Shown piece after piece: positions 8,184 to 16,955 of a DNA stretch of 53,597 nucleotides (the first letter of the stretch is position 1; the number at the start of each line of letters is the position of its first letter). A model generated the notes under the pieces. It saw only the letters and a program-made list of their open reading frames with translations. It searched no databases and was not told the origin of the DNA. This DNA is from an uncultured Bacteroidota bacterium (lineage in GTDB: Bacteria; Bacteroidota; Bacteroidia; NS11-12g; UBA9320). Made by a program: the position numbers and the translations under genes. Location of the stretch: contig CAJWLP010000008.1 in NCBI GenBank assembly GCA_913043145.1, forward strand, positions 1-53,597, given 5' to 3'.

Positions 8184-10974
8184 TATATTAGCTTTTTCAG
8201 CTCTTTTTTCTCATGCTCAAATGGGGAATTTGAAAGGGAAACTAACTGACGAATCAACTGGAGAAAATCTAGTTGGGGCATATGTTCGTGTTGTTGGAAC
8301 ATATGGAGCTGCAATATCTGAGGCAGATGGGACATTTGTTATAAAAAACATTAAGCCTGGAAGATATTCCGTAAATATTTCATTTATTGGCTATCAACAA
8401 AAAGTGTACAATGATATTGATATAAAGGCTGGTATCAATACAATACTCAATGTTAAGATGGTAGCTCAAACCAATACTTTTGAGACCGTTAAGGTTGTAG
8501 GTAAGAAAAAAATCATTGAATTGGATGACGCTAAAAGTACCATAACCTTAAATAAAAAGGATATCAGTGAGATGAACGTCAGAGATGTCCAGGAAGTTGT
8601 TGCTATGCAGGCTGGAGTATCAAAGTCTAGTGATGGAATTCAAATCAGAGGTGCACGTGTATATGAAACATCATTTAACATTGATAACATAAGTGCACAG
8701 GATCCATTGGCTGGAACGGGATTTGGCGTAAAAGTATCGAGTGGTTCTATTGGAGAGCTACAGTTGATTACTGGTGGTGCAGGAGCCGAGCATGATGGTG
8801 GAACAGCAGGAGTCATAAGTACAACGATTAAAGAAGGTTCTGAGAAATTTCAGATTTCAGGTAGTTTTCAAAGAGATAACCTAGGTGGTCCATCTGCTAT
8901 TGGTTGGAATACAGATTTGGGCGAATTATCATTTGGGGGTAAATTCAAAGTGAGAGGCAAGAAATTCTATTTCTTTAATAATGCTACCTATAACTTAAGT
9001 GATGATTATTTTGGTCCAACCGCAAATCAAATTCATAGCTCCATTATCGGTAAAAATGATAGTTTATGGGCACCTAGACAGTCCAATCAATTTACTCATA
9101 CATTTAAAATAAGTCATGAGCTGAATTCAAAAACAAAAATTTCAATTACCAATCAGCACAGTTTAACAATCAATCAAAATACAAGAACGCTTCAGATTGT
9201 TGGTTTCGATGCTATTTTAAGACCAGGGTTCCAATTTGAAAGAAGCTTAAATTTAGACAATGCAACTACCTATACTCATCATTCTAATTTAACAGCCATC
9301 AATCTTAGGAGGGCTATAAATGAGCAATTGGTTGCCACTTTTTCTATTGGAAGGTTATTTACTAATCTTCGAGCAGACGCTAACGGTCGACCGTTTAGAA
9401 CTCCATCTGTAGATCAGGTATTTGACGAATATAGTATTGTTACAGACCCCGTTCAAGTATTTAATCCTAGCGAAAATATTCAGTTTGTTTTACCGGGGCC
9501 AGGATTTGTAAATAATGGAGGAATAAGTTCTTTATGGCATGATCATTTCGCTCAAGAATACACGATAAAAGCAAATGCTAAATATTATCCTTCGAGTAAA
9601 GTGCACCAGATTAATTTTGGATGGGAGCAAAAATTGAATCAATACCAATGGGTGGATGTTACACGTCCATGGGTAGGAGCACCAATTGTGATAAATGATA
9701 GCACAAGCACTCCAAGTATTAGTATAGGTTCAAGTAATGATATCTGGAATGTGAAGCCAAATAACGGAGGTTTATTCTTTAGTGACAAAATAGATTATAA
9801 AGGAATTATCGCTAATCTAGGATTCCGATTTAATTATTGGGCACCAGGTAAGTTTGCTGATGATGCAGTCGCTAACCCTGAGGCTCCAGTTATTGATCAA
9901 GTTAGGTCTGATTATCAAAAAAATACAATTAAGGTTTTCGGTTTACGATATAAGGCAAGAATTCTTCCAAAGGTCAATGTATCCTTCCCTGTAACCAGTA
10001 ACAATGTGTTGTACTTTAATTATTCTCATAGCATGAGATTGCCTCATCCTAGATTTTTGTATGCAGGATTAGATCCAGTGTATCAAGATAGAAGTTTTTT
10101 GTCTTTTTTAGGAAATCCAGATTTGAATCCTGAGGTTAATATTTCTTATGAAATAGGATTTAAGTCTCAGATAGGAAAAAACTTAGGTCTAACAGTGGCT
10201 GCTTATAATAACAATCGATTTGATTATATTGTAAGCAGAAAAGTTATTGTTAATGACCAGACTGGCCGCCCTGTGAGTAAAACAATGTATATTAACCAAG
10301 ATTATGCAAAAGTTCAAGGAGCAGAAATAAATGTCATATGGAGGGCAACCAATCAGTTTCGGATATTTGGAAACGTAGCTTATCAACTGGCAAAAGGGAA
10401 GAGCAATAGTGCTCGAGAGAGCAGCTTGCAAATTGCTCAAAATGGTGAAGTACCTTTGAGTACAGAAAATTATTTAGCATGGGACAGACCATGGAATATT
10501 AATTTAGGGAGTGTTTTTACGCCGGATAGTAGTGCGAGTTATTATTCCAATTGGATGGACGGGATACAAGTTTACTTTAGTTCGTCTTATCAGAGTGGGT
10601 TTCGATATACTCCTATGATACTTGAAGGTTACAATGCTCTAGGAAGACCAGAATACGCTACTGATTTAACATCTTTTTTAGAAGAAAGAGCAACTCCATG
10701 GGTGAATGCTGATATTAAATTAACCAAGACTTTTGTGGGTAAAAATAAAAAAGGGATAACACTGAGTATTGAAGTTAGAAATTTATTTGATACTAAGAGA
10801 GCTCAAATAATTAACCCTGTTACGGGGGGCGCTTGGGAACGCGGGGATGATGTACCTAATAATTGGAGAGATGACAGATATTTAGGTCCAGAGGAAAGTG
10901 GCTTGCCACCAAATAATCCAGCTCGATACCAGCCGCCAAGACAAGTTCTGTTTGGAGTAATATTTAAGCTATAA
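8164..10974 (+). CDS. TonB-dependent receptor with carboxypeptidase-regulatory-like N-terminus (936 aa)
   Basis: Outer-membrane receptor and last gene of the unit. After a signal peptide (ending SALFSHAQ) comes a CarboxypepD_reg-like beta domain (about 23-105; LTDESTGENLVGAYVRV, ISEADGTFVIKNI), then a plug domain (about 125-225; IQIRGARVYETSFNIDN), then a beta barrel running to the C-terminal phenylalanine-containing strand (QVLFGVIFKL). This is the usual build of Bacteroidota receptors that import or display large substrates using TonB energy. The 20-base overlap with the lipoprotein gene suggests the two products act together, as SusC/SusD-type pairs do, although the lipoprotein is not SusD-like. 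The substrate is unknown. Confidence 0.93.
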   Translation: MRLLIGSILAFSALFSHAQMGNLKGKLTDESTGENLVGAYVRVVGTYGAAISEADGTFVIKNIKPGRYSVNISFIGYQQKVYNDIDIKAGINTILNVKMVAQTNTFETVKVVGKKKIIELDDAKSTITLNKKDISEMNVRDVQEVVAMQAGVSKSSDGIQIRGARVYETSFNIDNISAQDPLAGTGFGVKVSSGSIGELQLITGGAGAEHDGGTAGVISTTIKEGSEKFQISGSFQRDNLGGPSAIGWNTDLGELSFGGKFKVRGKKFYFFNNATYNLSDDYFGPTANQIHSSIIGKNDSLWAPRQSNQFTHTFKISHELNSKTKISITNQHSLTINQNTRTLQIVGFDAILRPGFQFERSLNLDNATTYTHHSNLTAINLRRAINEQLVATFSIGRLFTNLRADANGRPFRTPSVDQVFDEYSIVTDPVQVFNPSENIQFVLPGPGFVNNGGISSLWHDHFAQEYTIKANAKYYPSSKVHQINFGWEQKLNQYQWVDVTRPWVGAPIVINDSTSTPSISIGSSNDIWNVKPNNGGLFFSDKIDYKGIIANLGFRFNYWAPGKFADDAVANPEAPVIDQVRSDYQKNTIKVFGLRYKARILPKVNVSFPVTSNNVLYFNYSHSMRLPHPRFLYAGLDPVYQDRSFLSFLGNPDLNPEVNISYEIGFKSQIGKNLGLTVAAYNNNRFDYIVSRKVIVNDQTGRPVSKTMYINQDYAKVQGAEINVIWRATNQFRIFGNVAYQLAKGKSNSARESSLQIAQNGEVPLSTENYLAWDRPWNINLGSVFTPDSSASYYSNWMDGIQVYFSSSYQSGFRYTPMILEGYNALGRPEYATDLTSFLEERATPWVNADIKLTKTFVGKNKKGITLSIEVRNLFDTKRAQIINPVTGGAWERGDDVPNNWRDDRYLGPEESGLPPNNPARYQPPRQVLFGVIFKL

Positions 10975-11002
10975 TTGATTCAAACTTCAGCAGGATGGGT
11001 TC

Positions 11003-11024
11003 AAATTCTCGAATATGAGAATTT
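11003..11024. other. Hairpin between convergent genes
   Basis: Arms AAATTCTC and GAGAATTT are perfectly complementary with a 6-base loop. It lies in the 124-base gap between two convergent genes and may help end transcription from either side. No T-run follows it on either strand, so I do not call it an intrinsic terminator. The rest of the gap holds nothing I recognise. Confidence 0.35.
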
Positions 11025-11098
11025 AAAAAATTCACCGTTTTAGATACAAGTTACATTGGGGAAATTTTATATTAATTATATTTAATTTTAATGGACTT

Positions 11099-12973
11099 CT
11101 AATATTCGCTTAAGGTCATCCATCGATCAGTTTTAGTATCAATATCTTTAATCAATTGGTCTAATATTTTTGCTTTTTCATTAACAAATTCATAGTTGTC
11201 AGAATTTTCAGAAATGAGAAATTCAAGTTTAGTTTTCTCTTTTTCAAGGTGTTCAATTTCTTTTTCAAGGTTTTCAAATTCATATTTCTCTTTAAAACTT
11301 AATTTAGCTTTAATATCCTTTTTCTTTTCAGTCTTTTTTAGATTTTTCTGAGTGTAATTTTTATTGTGTTTTTTCGAATCTAAGCATAATCGATACTCAG
11401 TATAGCTACCATTAAAATCTCGGATAACACCATTACCTTCAAAGATGAAAATGTGTTCGACAACTTTATCTAAAAAATATCGATCATGACTTACTACAAT
11501 TATACAACCCCCAAAGTCCTCCAAAAATGCCTCCAGTTTATTTAAAGTAATGATGTCAAGATCATTAGTGGGCTCGTCTAAAATAAGGAAATTGGGATTT
11601 TTCATCAGTACAGTCAGTAGATATAATCTACGTTTTTCGCCACCACTTAGTTTTGATACTTGTTGGTTTTGCATCTGTGGTGGGAAAAGAAATTGATTGA
11701 GTAATTGACTTGCGGAAACTTTACTCCCATTCGCTAAAGTGATAACATCAGCAATATCCTTAAGCACTTCAATAACCCGTTTATTAGGTTTTATATTTTT
11801 AATTCCTTCTTGACTATAATACCCAAATACAATGGTATCTCCACGATTTATCTTGCCACTATCAGCAGGTTCAATTCCCATGATTACATCTAAAAAAGTT
11901 GATTTTCCGGTACCATTTTTACCAACAATACCTATACGTTCTCCTTTTTTGAAGGTATAGTCAAATCCTTTTATGATAATAAGATCTTTGTAGGATTTGT
12001 AGACTTTTTTTAGTTCAAGCACTTTGCCGCCAATACGGTTCATTTTAACAGATAACTGAAGTTCCTTTTCTTTAGTCCCACTTTTAGCTTTTGCCTCAGT
12101 TTTATAAAAAGATCCAATTCTTGATTTGCTTTTAGTAGTTCTTGCTTTGGGGCTTCTTCTTATCCAATCTAATTCTTTTTTATATAGTTGTTTGGCTTTT
12201 TCAATTTCAGTAGCTTGAGCTGTTTCAAGATAATTTTTTTTCTCAAGGAAATAAGCGTAATCTCCATTATACGTCTGTAATTTCCCTTGATTTAGTTCAA
12301 TGATTTGATTGCATATTGAATCAATAAAGTATCGATCGTGACTTACCATCAATATGCTGATGGATGATTTTTTGAGATAGTTTTCTAGCCATATAATCAT
12401 CTCTAAATCAAGATGATTTGTGGGCTCGTCTAGTATCAATAAGTCAGGGTTATTTAATAATGTTAGACTAATTGCTAATCTTTTTTTTTGCCCACCACTT
12501 AAAGAGGCAATCGGTTGATTGAAGTCGGATATATTAAATCTTGATAGCAATTCTTTTAATTTTCGTTCATAGTCCCAAGCATTATATTGATCCATTTTTA
12601 TTGTAGCTTGGTTAAATATTCGTTGTGTTTCAGTGTTAAAGTTATTTGTTTGAGCATTTAATGCAGATTCATATGACCTAATTATAGATAATACATCACT
12701 ACTACTATAATCAATCAGCTCTTGAATGGTTAGATTTTCTTCAAAATTTGCTTCTTGACTCAAGTAAGCAATACGTATATTTTTCCCATATCTGACAACC
12801 CCTATGTCGGGGTCATCTTCTTTCGCTAAAATCTTAAGCAGGGAACTTTTCCCAGTTCCATTATTGGCAATTAGAGCAATTTTATCACCTTTATTAATAC
12901 TGATATCTAACTCTTCAAAAAGAATTCGCTCTCCAAGATTTTTTGCTAATTGTTCACCACTGAGGAAATTCAT
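11099..12973 (-). CDS. ABC-F family ATPase (Uup-like)
   Basis: Soluble ABC-F protein of 624 residues with two ATPase cassettes and no membrane segments. The family acts on the ribosome or in DNA/translation quality control and does not transport. Visible in order: Walker A NNGTGKSS (about 37-44), signature LSGGQKKR (about 158), Walker B LLILDEPTNHLD, a charged linker with many Lys/Arg (about 250-300), second Walker A GKNGTGKST (about 349), second signature LSGGEKRR and LILDEPTNDLD. The C-terminal ~90 residues are rich in Lys and Glu and look like a coiled coil, as in Uup. Nested inverted repeats lie just upstream (12981-13012). The exact subfamily is uncertain. Confidence 0.92.
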   Translation of the reverse strand: MNFLSGEQLAKNLGERILFEELDISINKGDKIALIANNGTGKSSLLKILAKEDDPDIGVVRYGKNIRIAYLSQEANFEENLTIQELIDYSSSDVLSIIRSYESALNAQTNNFNTETQRIFNQATIKMDQYNAWDYERKLKELLSRFNISDFNQPIASLSGGQKKRLAISLTLLNNPDLLILDEPTNHLDLEMIIWLENYLKKSSISILMVSHDRYFIDSICNQIIELNQGKLQTYNGDYAYFLEKKNYLETAQATEIEKAKQLYKKELDWIRRSPKARTTKSKSRIGSFYKTEAKAKSGTKEKELQLSVKMNRIGGKVLELKKVYKSYKDLIIIKGFDYTFKKGERIGIVGKNGTGKSTFLDVIMGIEPADSGKINRGDTIVFGYYSQEGIKNIKPNKRVIEVLKDIADVITLANGSKVSASQLLNQFLFPPQMQNQQVSKLSGGEKRRLYLLTVLMKNPNFLILDEPTNDLDIITLNKLEAFLEDFGGCIIVVSHDRYFLDKVVEHIFIFEGNGVIRDFNGSYTEYRLCLDSKKHNKNYTQKNLKKTEKKKDIKAKLSFKEKYEFENLEKEIEHLEKEKTKLEFLISENSDNYEFVNEKAKILDQLIKDIDTKTDRWMTLSEY

Positions 12974-12980
12974 GATTAGA

Positions 12981-13012
12981 ATGTAAAAGTATTGAAAACA
13001 ATTGTTTTACAT
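12981..13012. repeat. Nested inverted repeats upstream of the ABC-F gene
   Basis: The outer arms are ATGTAAAA (12981-12988) and TTTTACAT (13005-13012). Inside lies a perfect 14-base palindrome, AAAACAATTGTTTT (12995-13008). The site is 8-39 bases upstream of the ABC-F ATG, where a promoter or leader should be. It could be an operator or an mRNA structure. Short AT-rich palindromes also arise by chance. Confidence 0.4.
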
Positions 13013-13048
13013 CTATAAAAATTGGTCAAACAAATTAATTTGCTGTGC

Positions 13049-13840
13049 TTATAGCTTTGATGTGAATGGATTTCTTAATCCAGAAGCATCTGTAATATCT
13101 ACTTTTACAGATCCTATGTAAATGTTTGCCTTTACACGAACAGGTATTTTATTTTTATCGGCACTTACCCAAATAGTCATATCATCCTCGTCCTTAAAGA
13201 CCCTATCGACTACCAGTTGAGGACGTAGTTTAAAACATTTAATTTTTCCAAGATCTGTTTTAATTGTTTCCGTACCAAGATATCGAAATTTTAAGTCATA
13301 GATTTCCTGATCTAAATAGATGCTAATTGGGAATGTATTGCCAGGTTTAGAGTCAGCAAAATCTATAGTTCTAGCATAAAATATACCACTAACAATATCT
13401 TGTAAATAAGCGGGCATATCCATGTTTTTCTTTTTGCCTGTTAATCGTTGTTTTATATGGTTATAATAGACAAGATCTTCATCTCTGTAATTATCCTCTC
13501 TAACATTTTTATAATATTTTAGGGGAGCCAGGCTTACACTATCGATGTACGTTTCAAAGTGATCCCTAACTTTATATGCCCAATCAAAAGATCGATATGT
13601 TTTTCCAATAGCTTTGATGTTATAGGTTGATCGACCATTGATCTTTTTGGCTTTACTCCCTACTTTTATGTCTATTGATGCAGCATTAATCCATCCATAA
13701 TGAACTCTATAATTCAGTTGCTCGCCAAATGTAAAAGCTTCATTAGGGTGATTTCGAAATTTTTTTTCAATACTATTATCCATTTTAAATCCACTCCCAA
13801 TTATGAGGATTGTTAAATAAGTGATAAGTACTCTAATCAT
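13049..13840 (-). CDS. DUF3108 family protein
   Basis: 263 residues with a hydrophobic N-terminus (MIRVLITYLTILIIGSGF), so probably exported to the periplasm. The body matches DUF3108 as I know it: the opening FTFGEQLNYRVHYGWINAASIDI, a central YNIKAIGKTYRSFDWAYKVRDHFETYID, then KCFKLRPQLV and the late MTIWVSADKNKIPVRVKANI. The fold is beta-rich and related to outer-membrane lipid or lipoprotein carriers. The precise role is unknown. It is divergent from the barrel gene at 13936, with a 95-base gap in which I see no clear TAnnTTTG box. Confidence 0.85.
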   Translation of the reverse strand: MIRVLITYLTILIIGSGFKMDNSIEKKFRNHPNEAFTFGEQLNYRVHYGWINAASIDIKVGSKAKKINGRSTYNIKAIGKTYRSFDWAYKVRDHFETYIDSVSLAPLKYYKNVREDNYRDEDLVYYNHIKQRLTGKKKNMDMPAYLQDIVSGIFYARTIDFADSKPGNTFPISIYLDQEIYDLKFRYLGTETIKTDLGKIKCFKLRPQLVVDRVFKDEDDMTIWVSADKNKIPVRVKANIYIGSVKVDITDASGLRNPFTSKL

Positions 13841-13935
13841 ATTACAAGGTTATATTCAAATATTGTGCCTGTTAACTATTGCTATTGAAATACCACTGCA
13901 AAGTTGCTTATTTGCATAATTAAATTTTTAACCAT

Positions 13936-15060
13936 ATGATTTCAAGGTACTTTTCATTTCTCATATTTTTATTGTTAATGGTTACTAATGTTTACAGTCA
14001 ATATGAAAATTCATTCTTTGACAATAATAAGTATGAAAAAGTTATTGATTCTTATCATGTACAGTTTCACTTTGATAATCTAAGTTACTTTAGAAATGCT
14101 GAGTACCTGTCAAGAGTGGACAAAGGATCATCATATATAGGATTTAATCTACTACCCTATATGCAATATTCTTTTAATGATAAAGCTCAAATTTATGGAG
14201 GGGTACTAGTTCGATATGATTTTGGTAATCCTGAAATTAAGACAGTTGAACCCTATTTTAAATTCACCTATCGTGATGTATTAAAGCACAATGTCACTTT
14301 TGGTAATTTAGACGGAACTCTTCAGCATAAGATGATTGAACCAATGTATGATTACGAGAAGGTAATTACGGATCGTTTCGAGCAAGGTGTTCAAATTGTT
14401 AAACCTGGAGATCGCTTAACTTATGATATATGGATTGACTGGCATGATATGATTTATTATGATGATCCTAAAAATGAGATGTTTGTGGCTGGTTACAATG
14501 TTTTTTTAAACCCAATTAATAATGACAAGCATAAATTATCATTTAATGCTCAGGGAATGACCGTTCATAGTGCTGGTGAAATTGACAAGAATAGCTCACC
14601 AAATTCTGTAGAGTACAATTTTGCAAATGGTCTTGAGTATAGTGTTAATTTTAATAAAAACACTTCTTTGTTTATGGGTGGTCATGTTATTTATTATGAA
14701 GATAGAAGTGATGTGAAAGTCAATGGGTTTTATGATGGAGTTGGACACTTTGGGGTAATCAGGCTAAATCATAAGGATTATCAATTTGTTGCTAATTATT
14801 TTGATGGGTATCAATTTCAAGCACCTTGGGGTGAACAACTTTATCATTCATTAGGTAATAAAAATTGGCCAATTGCACATGATTATCGAAAAATGATTGG
14901 TTTGCGTGTAGGGTATGAGGTTGAAATTGGGAGACATCTTGTTTTTCTAAATCGATTAGGATTTAACTACAATGTAAACCCCAATAAAATAGATGTAACC
15001 ATGGAAAACTATTTACGTTGGCATTTTGTCACGCCAAAGAAAAAAGTGAAATTACTATAG
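13936..15060 (+). CDS. Predicted outer-membrane beta-barrel protein (374 aa)
   Basis: Secreted protein with a signal peptide (MISRYFSFLIFLLLMVTNVYSQ). The remainder is rich in aromatic residues in alternating strands (YIGFNLLPYMQYSF, IYGGVLVRYDF, SLFMGGHVIYYEDRS), as in barrel proteins, and the final strand runs ENYLRWHFVTP before a basic tail KKKVKLL. I do not recognise a named family; the layout resembles porin-like proteins of Bacteroidota. It faces the small lipoprotein gene tail to tail with four bases between them. Confidence 0.75.
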   Translation: MISRYFSFLIFLLLMVTNVYSQYENSFFDNNKYEKVIDSYHVQFHFDNLSYFRNAEYLSRVDKGSSYIGFNLLPYMQYSFNDKAQIYGGVLVRYDFGNPEIKTVEPYFKFTYRDVLKHNVTFGNLDGTLQHKMIEPMYDYEKVITDRFEQGVQIVKPGDRLTYDIWIDWHDMIYYDDPKNEMFVAGYNVFLNPINNDKHKLSFNAQGMTVHSAGEIDKNSSPNSVEYNFANGLEYSVNFNKNTSLFMGGHVIYYEDRSDVKVNGFYDGVGHFGVIRLNHKDYQFVANYFDGYQFQAPWGEQLYHSLGNKNWPIAHDYRKMIGLRVGYEVEIGRHLVFLNRLGFNYNVNPNKIDVTMENYLRWHFVTPKKKVKLL

Positions 15061-15064
15061 TGGA

Positions 15065-15190
15065 TTACCCATTTGGGCAGTCACAATTCTTAGTTGGGCC
15101 TTTGTATTTATATCTTTTTTTTGCTTTGCAGCTATCCATAAATAGCATTACACTTATGGAAAGAAAGATGATAGCAACAGTCTTTTTCAT
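15065..15190 (-). CDS. Small lipoprotein (41 aa)
   Basis: A very short gene beginning MKKTVAIIFLSISVMLFMDSC: a basic start, a hydrophobic core and a lipobox-like FMDSC, giving a mature peptide of about 21 residues. The mature part is basic (KAKKRYKYKGPTKN) and ends CDCPNG. Such tiny Cys-containing lipoproteins are common and usually overlooked in Bacteroidota. I chose the ATG at 15190 because the signal peptide starts there; the frame is open further upstream but gives no sensible N-terminus. A TAnnTTTG box lies 11 bases upstream. Function unknown. Confidence 0.65.
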   Translation of the reverse strand: MKKTVAIIFLSISVMLFMDSCKAKKRYKYKGPTKNCDCPNG

Positions 15191-15201
15191 ATTTAATATT
15201 A

Positions 15202-15209
15202 CAAACATA
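15202..15209 (-). promoter_or_regulatory. Bacteroidota -7 box TATGTTTG
   Basis: Exact TAnnTTTG on the minus strand, 11 bases before the ATG of the 41-residue lipoprotein. It supports that short gene being real. Confidence 0.45.
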
Positions 15210-15233
15210 AAGTGTAAGTTGAGTATGAGGTAG

Positions 15234-15241
15234 TAAATTTG
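15234..15241 (+). promoter_or_regulatory. Bacteroidota -7 box TAAATTTG
   Basis: Exact TAnnTTTG 10 bases before the ATG at 15252. An upstream TTG is only 12 bases away, closer than the usual 17-23, so the -33 element is doubtful. Confidence 0.45.
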
Positions 15242-15251
15242 TAAAGAATTC

Positions 15252-16205
15252 ATGAAAGAAACATTAAGACTAATATTAAAAGGAGCTACTATGGGTATTG
15301 CAGAGGTAATACCAGGTGTTTCAGGAGGAACTTTAGCCTTTATAACAGGGATTTATGAGCGACTTCTAAATTCAATAAATGCAATTAATTTTAAATTGAT
15401 TGGTATTTTCAAGAATGAGGGCTTTAAGGGTGTTTGGGCTAAAATAGATGGTAATTTTCTTTTAAAAGTAATACTTGGAATGGCTGTAGGATTCATAATT
15501 GGCCTTAAAATTATAGTAGGTTTATTAGAATCTCATCCAATTCATATTTGGAGTTTTTTCTTTGGTTTAATTATCGCTTCGATACCACTAATTACAAAGC
15601 AAATTAAAAGATGGGGGCTAATAGAAATTCTATTTTTTATTCTAGGCTTTGGTCTAGTTTATTGGATTACAATTACTAGTCCTTCCTCAGGAAGTGAACA
15701 TTTAGTTATGGTGTTTTTATCCGGAATTTTGGGAATTTCAGCTTTGATGCTTCCCGGGCTTTCTGGAAGTTTTGTGTTATTACTTATGGGTATGTATACC
15801 ATAATTATGCCTGCAATAAAAGATTTTATAGTCAATCCATTAGGACCTGAACTTCAATTAGTCGTTGTTTTTGGACTTGGTTTATTAATTGGTTTGTTTA
15901 CTTTTTCAAGATTATTGGGATTTACTTTTGATAAATATCCAAATCAGACTTTAGCATTATTAGGTGGTTTTCTCTTAGGATCATTAAACAAAGTTTGGCC
16001 ATGGCAACATGTTACTTCTACAAGGATCAATAGTAAGGGAGAAGAAGTAGTAAAATTTAGTGAAAGTATTCTTCCTTCCACTTTTTCTGAGTTGGATGAA
16101 AATCCTTTATATGGAACAGAACCTCATGTTTTTACTTGCATACTATTAATGGCAGTGGCAGTATTTCTTATTTTTGGTCTTGATAGGTTTAGTTCAAAAA
16201 AATGA
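15252..16205 (+). CDS. DUF368 / PopT-type polyprenyl phosphate transporter
   Basis: Integral membrane protein of 317 residues with about eight hydrophobic segments. The N-terminal GATMGIAEVIPGVSGGTLAF and the internal repeat ISALMLPGLSGSFVLLLMGM are the paired signature of DUF368. Members of this family (PopT) have been shown in other bacteria to recycle undecaprenyl phosphate across the cytoplasmic membrane for wall and glycan synthesis. The stop overlaps the aroE start by four bases (ATGA), so both are on one transcript, though no pathway link between them is known to me. Confidence 0.9.
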   Translation: MKETLRLILKGATMGIAEVIPGVSGGTLAFITGIYERLLNSINAINFKLIGIFKNEGFKGVWAKIDGNFLLKVILGMAVGFIIGLKIIVGLLESHPIHIWSFFFGLIIASIPLITKQIKRWGLIEILFFILGFGLVYWITITSPSSGSEHLVMVFLSGILGISALMLPGLSGSFVLLLMGMYTIIMPAIKDFIVNPLGPELQLVVVFGLGLLIGLFTFSRLLGFTFDKYPNQTLALLGGFLLGSLNKVWPWQHVTSTRINSKGEEVVKFSESILPSTFSELDENPLYGTEPHVFTCILLMAVAVFLIFGLDRFSSKK

Positions 16206-16927
16206 GAAATTATGGGCTTATAGGTAAGAGTTTGATTCATTCTTTTTCTCCAAGATATTTTAGAGATAAGTTTAATGAATTATGTATCAATGATTGTTCC
16301 TATCAAGCCTTTGAATTGCCATCATTGGGTCAGATCAAAGCATTAATTCACGAAAATGACTTAAGCGGGTTTAATATTACTATACCATACAAGCAATTAA
16401 TTATCCCATATTTGGATGAAATTAGCCTTATAGCTAGTGAGATAAATTCGGTTAATACTGTTACAGTAAAAAATGATTTGTTATGTGGAGAAAATACAGA
16501 TTACTTTGGATTTGAAAATACGTTACTTAAGTATCTTCAATCCTATCATAAAAGGGCATTAATTTTTGGAACAGGTGGTTCAAGTAAAACGATTACTTAT
16601 GTATTGAAATCTCTGGGTATTGAGTGCACTCATGTGTCTCAGTCAAATCATGATTTGATGAATTATACTCAGATAGATAATGACATGGTTAAAAGCCACC
16701 AAATACTTATTAATACAACTCCCTTGGGAACTTTTCCAAAAGTGGATACCTGTGTAGATATTCCATACTCAGCAATTACCAAAAATCACTTGTGTTATGA
16801 TTTGGTGTATAATCCTAAAGAGAGTCTATTCTTAGCTAAATCAAAATTAAATGGGGCAATGATTGTAAATGGGCTGGATATGTTGAAAATACAAGCAGAC
16901 AAATCATGGAAGTTATGGAATGGTTAA
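16202..16927 (+). CDS. aroE: Shikimate dehydrogenase
   Basis: NADPH-dependent reduction of 3-dehydroshikimate to shikimate in aromatic amino acid synthesis, in the cytoplasm. 241 residues, slightly short of the usual ~270. Visible: the substrate-binding SHSFSP-type motif as IHSFSPRYF (about 12-20), the catalytic-lysine region GFNITIPYKQ (Lys near 65), ENTDYFGF with the catalytic Asp, and a Rossmann glycine motif degenerated to FGTGGSSKTITY. The late INTTPLGTFP and NGLDMLKIQA also fit. It overlaps the upstream carrier gene by ATGA. Confidence 0.95.
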   Translation: MRNYGLIGKSLIHSFSPRYFRDKFNELCINDCSYQAFELPSLGQIKALIHENDLSGFNITIPYKQLIIPYLDEISLIASEINSVNTVTVKNDLLCGENTDYFGFENTLLKYLQSYHKRALIFGTGGSSKTITYVLKSLGIECTHVSQSNHDLMNYTQIDNDMVKSHQILINTTPLGTFPKVDTCVDIPYSAITKNHLCYDLVYNPKESLFLAKSKLNGAMIVNGLDMLKIQADKSWKLWNG

Positions 16928-16955
16928 ATTTTAGTATCTTGCACCTTAATTAATC

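Noticed and set aside
11003-11024. Hairpin as an intrinsic terminator
   Set aside because: No T-run follows on either strand; kept only as a hairpin.
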